Of a stretch of 64,000 nt of DNA, positions 1 to 8,000 are shown one piece after another. The notes beneath the pieces are model-generated. The model did no database searches, was not told where the DNA came from, and worked only from the letters and a program-made list of their open reading frames with translations. A program made the translations under genes and the position numbers. The stretch comes from Xiphydria camelus (taxonomy: Eukaryota > Arthropoda > Insecta > Hymenoptera > Xiphydriidae), in NCBI GenBank assembly GCA_963678675.1, contig OY783197.1:19259444-19323443 (forward strand). The letters are read 5' to 3'. Position 1 is the first letter of the stretch, and each line of letters starts with the position of its first letter.

Positions 1-112
1 ATCTCGACCACCCTATCCGATGTATTTTTTTACGCTGATTCCGAAAAGCACGGTTATTTGGTCGAAATCTCAAAGGAAATATGAAATAACGCTGATTTTG
101 TGTATGAAGAAA

Positions 113-279
113 TTTTTTTTTCCGCAAGAAATCGTCGATATCTCGGTGTTCCGTTGAGATTTCCTCAATAAATATATCATTTTCGTAATCAGCGCGAAAA
201 AATACATAAGATAGGATGGTCGAGAATTCGATTCCAGAGATTTCGATTTTTGCGAAAAATCGCATTTTCTGTAAGGTCC
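113..279 (-). repeat. Half-unit B of the monomer (minus-oriented)
   Basis: Read on the minus strand from 279 down to 113, this segment is homologous to the following plus-strand segment 280-445. The clearest stretch is the reverse complement of 180-217, which matches 10-47 of the monomer at 32 of 38 positions without gaps. The innermost 13 bases at the 279/280 centre match perfectly. The homology continues through a shared 'gaaatctcaa-N-ggaa' (minus-strand bases near 157-171 against plus 64-78) and fades toward 113. At the peptide level the hypothetical minus frame shares SRPxYxMYFFxLIxK and KSQR with the plus frame of the other half. Example drawn in monomer 1; the same holds in every monomer. 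Confidence 0.88.
244..262. repeat. Second hairpin: 8-bp arms, 3-base loop
   Basis: cgattttt (244-251) and aaaaatcg (255-262) are exact complements around gcg. The hairpin sits immediately beside the main palindrome, so about 50 bases (244-293) of each monomer are strongly self-complementary. The counterpart in the other half-unit (301-313, T6-cg-A5) is a weaker version. A single private change, T260 to A in the monomer 59326-59658, breaks one pair of the 8-bp stem. Confidence 0.9.
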
Positions 280-293
280 CGACCTTACAGAAA
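266..293. repeat. Perfect 13-bp palindrome at the main dyad centre
   Basis: Arms at 266-278 and 281-293 (tttctgtaaggtc and its exact complement) flank a two-base CC centre; beyond them one mismatch is followed by two more complementary pairs. It marks the axis of the full-length inverted symmetry and could extrude as a hairpin or cruciform. It recurs every 333-335 bp and appears intact in all other monomers except 27660-27992, where C278 is T and the innermost base pair is lost. The 265C allele lies just outside the arm, so it leaves the arms intact. Confidence 0.95.
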
Positions 294-445
294 TTGTCAA
301 TTTTTTCGAAAAATGAAAATCTTCGGAATTGGAATCTCGACCACCCTATCCGATGTATTTTTTTACGCTGATTCCGAAAAGCACGGTTATTTGGTCGAAA
401 TCTCAAAGGAAATATGAAATAACGCTGATTTTGTGTGTGAAGAAA
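280..445 (+). repeat. Half-unit A of the monomer (plus-oriented)
   Basis: This is the plus-strand partner of half-unit B. It runs from the palindrome centre across the conventional monomer boundary to the T-tract of the next unit. A natural way to cut the array is therefore at the two dyad centres, giving alternating half-units of about 166 bp pointing in opposite directions, rather than at an arbitrary 333-bp phase. Divergence between halves is much greater than divergence between monomers, so the inverted fusion came before amplification of the 333-bp unit. Confidence 0.85.
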
Positions 446-1332
446 TTTTTTTTTCCGCAAGAAATCATCGATATCTCGGTGTTCCGTTGAGATTTCCTCA
501 ATAAATATATCATTTTCGTAATCAGCGCGAAAAAATACATAAGATAGGATGGTCGAGAATTCGATTCCAGAGATTTCGATTTTTGCGAAAAATCGCATTT
601 TCTGTAAGGTCCCGACCTTACAGAAATTGTCAATTTTTTCGAAAAATGAAAATCTTCGTAATTGGAATCTCGACCACCCTATCCGATGTATTTTTTTACG
701 CTGATTCCGAAAAGCACGGTTATTTGGTCGAAATCTCAAAGGAAATATGAAATAACGCTGATTTTGTGTATGAAGAAATTTTTTTTTCCGCAAGAAATCA
801 TCGATATCTCGGTGTTCCGTTGAGATTTCCTCAATAAATATATCATTTTCGTAATCAGCGCGAAAAAATACATAAGATAGGATGGTCGAGAATTCGATTC
901 CAGAGATTTCGATTTTTGCGAAAAATCGCATTTTCTGTAAGGTCCCGACCTTACAGAAATTGTCAATTTTTTCGAAAAATGAAAATCTTCGGAATTGGAA
1001 TCTCGACCACCCTATCCGATGTATTTTTTTACGCTGATTCCGAAAAGCACGGTTATTTGGTCGAAATCTCAAAGGAAATATGAAATAACGCTGATTTTGT
1101 GTATGAAGAAATTTTTTTTTCCGCAAGAAATCGTCGATATCTCGGTGTTCCGTTGAGATTTCCTCAATAAATATATCATTTTCGTAATCAGCGCGAAAAA
1201 ATACATAAGATAGGATGGTCGAGAATTCGATTCCAGAGATTTCGATTTTTGCGAAAAATCGCATTTTCTGTAAGGTCCCGACCTTACAGAAATTGTCAAT
1301 TTTTTCGAAAAATGAAAATCTTCGGAATTGGA

Positions 1333-1667
1333 ATCTCGACCACCCTATGCGATGTATTTTTTTACGCTGATTCCGAAAAGCACGGTTATTTGGTCGAAAT
1401 CTCAAAGGAAATATAAAATAACGCTGATTTTGTGTATGAAGAAATTCTTTTTTTTCCGCAAGAAATCGTCGATATCTCGGTGTTCCGTTGAGATTTCCTC
1501 AATAAATATATCATTTTCGTAATCAGCGCGAAAAAATACATAAGATAGGATGGTCGAGAATTCGATTCCAGAGATTTCGATTTTTGCGAAAAATCGCATT
1601 TTCTGTAAGGTCCCGACCTTACAGAAATTGTCAATTTTTTCGAAAAATGAAAATCTTCGGAATTGGA
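1333..1667. repeat. 335-bp monomer subfamily (first of 26)
   Basis: The subfamily has 83A and a T-tract of TTC plus eight Ts (+2 bp), and in 25 of 26 cases 17G. Starts: 1333, 3333, 4334, 5002, 8667, 12332, 13999, 23658, 26324, 26659, 28992, 29993, 30328, 30996, 35327, 37993, 39660, 39995, 44992, 47658, 49325, 49660, 50661, 52328, 53329, 61990. Fourteen carry 134G and twelve 134A, so site 134 has been reshuffled relative to the tract. The exception for 17G is 61990-62324. The 83A change turns 'tatgaaat' into 'tataaaat' and removes a plus-strand TGA. The +2 shift also breaks frames running across monomers. Confidence 0.96.
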
Positions 1668-4333
1668 ATCTCGACCACCCTATCCGATGTATTTTTTTAC
1701 GCTGATTCCGAAAAGCACGGTTATTTGGTCGAAATCTCAAAGGAAATATGAAATAACGCTGATTTTGTGTATAAAGAAATTTTTTTTTCCGCAAGAAATC
1801 ATCGATATCTCGGTGTTAGGTTGAGATTTCCTCAATAAATATATCATTTTCGTAATCAGCGCGAAAAAATACATAAGATAGGATGGTCGAGAATTCGATT
1901 CCAGAGATTTCGATTTTTGCGAAAAATCGCATTTTCTGTAAGGTCCCGACCTTACAGAAATTGTCAATTTTTTCGAAAAATGAAAATCTTCGGAATTGGA
2001 ATCTCGACCACCCTATCCGATGTATTTTTTTACGCTGATTCCGAAAAGCACGGTTATTTGGTCGAAATCTCAAAGGAAATATGAAATAACGCTGATTTTG
2101 TGTGTGAAGAAATTTTTTTTTCCGCAAGAAATCATCGATATCTCGGTGTTCCGTTGAGATTTCCTCAATAAATATATCATTTTCGTAATCAGCGCGAAAA
2201 AATACATAAGATAGGATGGTCGAGAATTCGATTCCAGAGATTTCGATTTTTGCGAAAAATCGCATTTTCTGTAAGGTCCCGACCTTACAGAAATTGTCAA
2301 TTTTTTCGAAAAATGAAAATCTTCGGAATTGGAATCTCGACCACCCTATCCGATGTATTTTTTTACGCTGATTCCGAAAAGCACGGTTATTTGGTCGAAA
2401 TCTCAAAGGAAATATGAAATAACGCTGATTTTGTGTATAAAGAAATTTTTTTTTCCGCAAGAAATCATCGATATCTCGGTGTTAGGTTGAGATTTCCTCA
2501 ATAAATATATCATTTTCGTAATCAGCGCGAAAAAATACATAAGATAGGATGGTCGAGAATTCGATTCCAGAGATTTCGATTTTTGCGAAAAATCGCATTT
2601 TCTGTAAGGTCCCGACCTTACAGAAATTGTCAATTTTTTCGAAAAATGAAAATCTTCGGAATTGGAATCTCGACCACCCTATCCGATGTATTTTTTTACG
2701 CTGATTCCGAAAAGCACGGTTATTTGGTCGAAATCTCAAAGGAAATATGAAATAACGCTGATTTTGTGTATAAAGAAATTTTTTTTTCCGCAAGAAATCA
2801 TCGATATCTCGGTGTTAGGTTGAGATTTCCTCAATAAATATATCATTTTCGTAATCAGCGCGAAAAAATACATAAGATAGGATGGTCGAGAATTCGATTC
2901 CAGAGATTTCGATTTTTGCGAAAAATCGCATTTTCTGTAAGGTCCCGACCTTACAGAAATTGTCAATTTTTTCGAAAAATGAAAATCTTCGGAATTGGAA
3001 TCTCGACCACCCTATGCGATGTATTTTTTTACGCTGATTCCGAAAAGCACGGTTATTTGGTCGAAATCTCAAAGGAAATATGAAATAACGCTGATTTTGT
3101 GTATGAAGAAATTTTTTTTTCCGCAAGAAATCGTCGATATCTCGGTGTTCCGTTGAGATTTCCTCAATAAATATATCATTTTCGTAATCAGCGCGAAAAA
3201 ATACATAAGATAGGATGGTCGAGAATTCGATTCCAGAGATTTCGATTTTTGCGAAAAATCGCATTTTCTGTAAGGTCCCGACCTTACAGAAATTGTCAAT
3301 TTTTTCGAAAAATGAAAATCTTCGGAATTGGAATCTCGACCACCCTATGCGATGTATTTTTTTACGCTGATTCCGAAAAGCACGGTTATTTGGTCGAAAT
3401 CTCAAAGGAAATATAAAATAACGCTGATTTTGTGTATGAAGAAATTCTTTTTTTTCCGCAAGAAATCATCGATATCTCGGTGTTCCGTTGAGATTTCCTC
3501 AATAAATATATCATTTTCGTAATCAGCGCGAAAAAATACATAAGATAGGATGGTCGAGAATTCGATTCCAGAGATTTCGATTTTTGCGAAAAATCGCATT
3601 TTCTGTAAGGTCCCGACCTTACAGAAATTGTCAATTTTTTCGAAAAATGAAAATCTTCGGAATTGGAATCTCGACCACCCTATCCGATGTATTTTTTTAC
3701 GCTGATTCCGAAAAGCACGGTTATTTGGTCGAAATCTCAAAGGAAATATGAAATAACGCTGATTTTGTGTGTGAAGAAATTTTTTTTTCCGCAAGAAATC
3801 ATCGATATCTCGGTGTTCCGTTGAGATTTCCTCAATAAATATATCATTTTCGTAATCAGCGCGAAAAAATACATAAGATAGGATGGTCGAGAATTCGATT
3901 CCAGAGATTTCGATTTTTGCGAAAAATCGCATTTTCTGTAAGGTCCCGACCTTACAGAAATTGTCAATTTTTTCGAAAAATGAAAATCTTCGGAATTGGA
4001 ATCTCGACCACCCTATCCGATGTATTTTTTTACGCTGATTCCGAAAAGCACGGTTATTTGGTCGAAATCTCAAAGGAAATATGAAATAACGCTGATTTTG
4101 TGTATGAAGAAATTTTTTTTTCCGCAAGAAATCATCGATATCTCGGTGTTCCGTTGAGATTTCCTCAATAAATATATCATTTTCGTAATCAGCGCGAAAA
4201 AATACATAAGATAGGATGGTCGAGAATTCGATTCCAGAGATTTCGATTTTTGCGAAAAATCGCATTTTCTGTAAGGTCCCGACCTTACAGAAATTGTCAA
4301 TTTTTTCGAAAAATGAAAATCTTCGGAATTGGA
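1668..4333. repeat. Block A, copy 1 (monomers 6-13)
   Basis: Eight monomers in the order 151AG, 104G, 151AG, 151AG, 17G+134G, 335-bp 134A, 104G, plain. The same order and same 2,666-bp length occur at 33662-36327, offset 31,994 bp. Here the block lies directly before block B, whereas at the second location it follows block B and shares its last monomer, so relative order is swapped. Duplication by descent is inferred from the ordered run of types; no base difference was noticed at the diagnostic sites. Confidence 0.8.
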
Positions 4334-7300
4334 ATCTCGACCACCCTATGCGATGTATTTTTTTACGCTGATTCCGAAAAGCACGGTTATTTGGTCGAAA
4401 TCTCAAAGGAAATATAAAATAACGCTGATTTTGTGTATGAAGAAATTCTTTTTTTTCCGCAAGAAATCGTCGATATCTCGGTGTTCCGTTGAGATTTCCT
4501 CAATAAATATATCATTTTCGTAATCAGCGCGAAAAAATACATAAGATAGGATGGTCGAGAATTCGATTCCAGAGATTTCGATTTTTGCGAAAAATCGCAT
4601 TTTCTGTAAGGTCCCGACCTTACAGAAATTGTCAATTTTTTCGAAAAATGAAAATCTTCGGAATTGGAATCTCGACCACCCTATGCGATGTATTTTTTTA
4701 CGCTGATTCCGAAAAGCACGGTTATTTGGTCGAAATCTCAAAGGAAATATGAAATAACGCTGATTTTGTGTATGAAGAAATTTTTTTTTCCGCAAGAAAT
4801 CGTCGATATCTCGGTGTTCCGTTGAGATTTCCTCAATAAATATATCATTTTCGTAATCAGCGCGAAAAAATACATAAGATAGGATGGTCGAGAATTCGAT
4901 TCCAGAGATTTCGATTTTTGCGAAAAATCGCATTTTCTGTAAGGTCCCGACCTTACAGAAATTGTCAATTTTTTCGAAAAATGAAAATCTTCGGAATTGG
5001 AATCTCGACCACCCTATGCGATGTATTTTTTTACGCTGATTCCGAAAAGCACGGTTATTTGGTCGAAATCTCAAAGGAAATATAAAATAACGCTGATTTT
5101 GTGTATGAAGAAATTCTTTTTTTTCCGCAAGAAATCATCGATATCTCGGTGTTCCGTTGAGATTTCCTCAATAAATATATCATTTTCGTAATCAGCGCGA
5201 AAAAATACATAAGATAGGATGGTCGAGAATTCGATTCCAGAGATTTCGATTTTTGCGAAAAATCGCATTTTCTGTAAGGTCCCGACCTTACAGAAATTGT
5301 CAATTTTTTCGAAAAATGAAAATCTTCGGAATTGGAATCTCGACCACCCTATCCGATGTATTTTTTTACGCTGATTCCGAAAAGCACGGTTATTTGGTCG
5401 AAATCTCAAAGGAAATATGAAATAACGCTGATTTTGTGTGTGAAGAAATTTTTTTTTCCGCAAGAAATCATCGATATCTCGGTGTTCCGTTGAGATTTCC
5501 TCAATAAATATATCATTTTCGTAATCAGCGCGAAAAAATACATAAGATAGGATGGTCGAGAATTCGATTCCAGAGATTTCGATTTTTGCGAAAAATCGCA
5601 TTTTCTGTAAGGTCCCGACCTTACAGAAATTGTCAATTTTTTCGAAAAATGAAAATCTTCGGAATTGGAATCTCGACCACCCTATCCGATGTATTTTTTT
5701 ACGCTGATTCCGAAAAGCACGGTTATTTGGTCGAAATCTCAAAGGAAATATGAAATAACGCTGATTTTGTGTATGAAGAAATTTTTTTTTCCGCAAGAAA
5801 TCATCGATATCTCGGTGTTCCGTTGAGATTTCCTCAATAAATATATCATTTTCGTAATCAGCGCGAAAAAATACATAAGATAGGATGGTCGAGAATTCGA
5901 TTCCAGAGATTTCGATTTTTGCGAAAAATCGCATTTTCTGTAAGGTCCCGACCTTACAGAAATTGTCAATTTTTTCGAAAAATGAAAATCTTCGGAATTG
6001 GAATCTCGACCACCCTATCCGATGTATTTTTTTACGCTGATTCCGAAAAGCACGGTTATTTGGTCGAAATCTCAAAGGAAATATGAAATAACGCTGATTT
6101 TGTGTATGAAGAAATTTTTTTTTCCGCAAGAAATCATCGATATCTCGGTGTTCCGTTGAGATTTCCTCAATAAATATATCATTTTCGTAATCAGCGCGAA
6201 AAAATACATAAGATAGGATGGTCGAGAATTCGATTCCAGAGATTTCGATTTTTGCGAAAAATCGCATTTTCTGTAAGGTCCCGACCTTACAGAAATTGTC
6301 AATTTTTTCGAAAAATGAAAATCTTCGGAATTGGAATCTCGACCACCCTATCCGATGTATTTTTTTACGCTGATTCCGAAAAGCACGGTTATTTGGTCGA
6401 AATCTCAAAGGAAATATGAAATAACGCTGATTTTGTGTATGAAGAAATTTTTTTTTCCGCAAGAAATCATCGATATCTCGGTGTTCCATTGAGATTTCCT
6501 CAATAAATATATCATTTTCGTAATCAGCGCGAAAAAATACATAAGATAGGATGGTCGAGAATTCGATTCCAGAGATTTCGATTTTTGCGAAAAATCGCAT
6601 TTTCTGTAAGGTCCCGACCTTACAGAAATTGTCAATTTTTTCGAAAAATGAAAATCTTCGGAATTGGAATCTCGACCACCCTATGCGATGTATTTTTTTA
6701 CGCTGATTCCGAAAAGCACGGTTATTTGGTCGAAATCTCAAAGGAAATATGAAATAACGCTGATTTTGTGTATGAAGAAATTTTTTTTTCCGCAAGAAAT
6801 CGTCGATATCTCGGTGTTCCGTTGAGATTTCCTCAATAAAGCTATCATTTTCGTAATCAGCGCGAAAAAATACATAAGATAGGATGGTCGAGAATTCGCT
6901 TCCAGAGATTTCGATTTTTGCGAAAAATCGCATTTTCTGTAAGGTCCCGACCTTACAGAAATTGTCAATTTTTTCGAAAAATGAAAATCTTCGGAATTGG
7001 AATCTCGACCACCCTATCCGATGTATTTTTTTACGCTGATTCCGAAAAGCACGGTTATTTGGTCGAAATCTCAAAGGAAATATGAAATAACGCTGATTTT
7101 GTGTATAAAGAAATTTTTTTTTCCGGAAGAAATCATCGATATCTCGGTGTTCCGTTGAGATTTCCTCAATAAATATATCATTTTCGTAATCAGCGCGAAA
7201 AAATACATAAGATAGGATGGTCGAGAATTCGATTCCAGAGGTTTCGATTTTTGCGAAAAATCGCATTTTCTGTAAGGTCCCGACCTTACAGAAATTGTCA

Positions 7301-8000
7301 ATTTTTTCGAAAAATGAAAATCTTCGGAATTGGAATCTCGACCACCCTATCCGATGTATTTTTTTACGCTGATTCCGAAAAGCACGGTTATTTGGTCGAA
7401 ATCTCAAAGGAAATATGAAATAACGCTGATTTTGTGTATAAAGAAATTTTTTTTTCCGCAAGAAATCATCGATATCTCGGTGTTCCGTTGAGATTTCCTC
7501 AATAAATCTATCATTTTCGTAATCAGCGCGAAAAAATACATAAGATAGGATGGTCGAGAATTCGATTCCAGAGATTTCGATTTTTGCGAAAAATCGCATT
7601 TTCTGTAAGGTCCCGACCTTACAGAAATTGTCAATTTTTTCGAAAAATGAAAATCTTCGGAATTGGAATCTCGACCACCCTATCCGATGTATTTTTTTAC
7701 GCTGATTCCGAAAAGCACGGTTATTTGGTCGAAATCTCAAAGGAAATATGAAATAACGCTGATTTTGTGTATAAAGAAATTTTTTTTTCCGCAAGAAATC
7801 ATCGATATCTCGGTGTTAGGTTGAGATTTCCTCAATAAATATATCATTTTCGTAATCAGCGCGAAAAAATACATAAGATAGGATGGTCGAGAATTCGATT
7901 CCAGAGATTTCGATTTTTGCGAAAAATCGCATTTTCTGTAAGGTCCCGACCTTACAGAAATTGTCAATTTTTTCGAAAAATGAAAATCTTCGGAATTGGA
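4334..8000. repeat. Block B, copy 1 (monomers 14-24)
   Basis: Eleven monomers, 3,667 bp: 335-bp 134G; 17G+134G; 335-bp 134A; 104G; two plain; 153A; a private pair (6669-7334); 174C; 151AG. The run recurs at 30328-33994 at an offset of exactly 25,994 bp with the same length. The hypothetical 907-residue translations of the open frames at 5071-7794 and 31065-33788 show the same series of odd residues, so even rare substitutions are shared. This is the best-supported long duplication in the window. Confidence 0.92.
6669..7334. repeat. Private-allele monomer pair 21-22
   Basis: Monomer 21 (6669-7001) carries T173G, A174C and A231C. Monomer 22 (7002-7334) carries C125G and A240G. T173G, A231C, C125G and A240G occur nowhere else in the window except at 32663-33328 (monomers 99-100). 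Four substitutions unique to two loci 25,994 bp apart show that block B was copied as a unit after those mutations arose, and that gene conversion has not yet erased or spread them. Confidence 0.93.

Larger units (their letters stand above)
1..333. repeat. Reference monomer 1 and map of diagnostic sites
   Basis: This 333-bp unit sets the numbering used in the other entries. Variable positions and their alternatives are: 17 C/G (G in 43 monomers); 41 C/T, 57 T/C and 69 C/A (a rare linked trio); 83 G/A (A in all 335- and 334-bp forms); 104 A/G (14 monomers); 106 G/A; T9 tract at 113-121 (T9, TTC plus T8, or T10); 134 G/A (G in 54, A in 138); 151-152 CC/AG (AG in 31); 153 G/A (A in 8); 174 A/C (C in 24); 178 C/A (3); 212 T/G (5); 265 T/C (9); 326 G/T (12). 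Landmarks in essentially every unit are GATATC at 137-142, AATAAA at 167-172 and GAATTC at 224-229. The 134A allele creates ATCGAT at 134-139. Confidence 0.95.
1..1667. repeat. Left-edge monomers 1-5
   Basis: The types in order are: 134G; 104G with 326T; plain 134A; 134G; 335-bp form with 134G. Monomer 2 (334-666) carries 326T, but monomer 3 lacks the 265C that usually follows it. This order does not match one continuous block elsewhere, although 'plain, 134G, 335-bp 134G, 151AG' at monomers 3-6 resembles 70-73. The array plainly continues to the left of the window. Confidence 0.7.

Noticed and set aside
241..257. CENP-B box (minus strand TTTCGCAAAAATCGAAA)
   Set aside because: It matches TTCG, the central A and CG, but the essential final GG of CGGG is AA, so only seven of nine required bases agree. 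In AT-rich DNA this is not convincing.
266..300. Rho-independent terminator at the palindrome followed by Ts
   Set aside because: A stem is present, but the nearest T-run starts at 301 after an A-containing spacer, no gene precedes it, and the context is eukaryotic satellite.
1328..1522. Plus-strand 64-codon ORFs in 335-bp monomers
   Set aside because: They begin at a TTG and exist only because 83A removes a TGA; they are the mirror of the minus-strand frame in the other half-unit. There is no sign of a gene.
5071..7794. Long minus-strand ORFs (907, 880, 889, 862 codons and shorter) as repeat-protein genes
   Set aside because: They are the 333-bp satellite read in a stop-free frame. They start and stop wherever a 335-bp tract or a 151AG allele occurs, have no conserved ends, and overlap open frames on other frames and strands.
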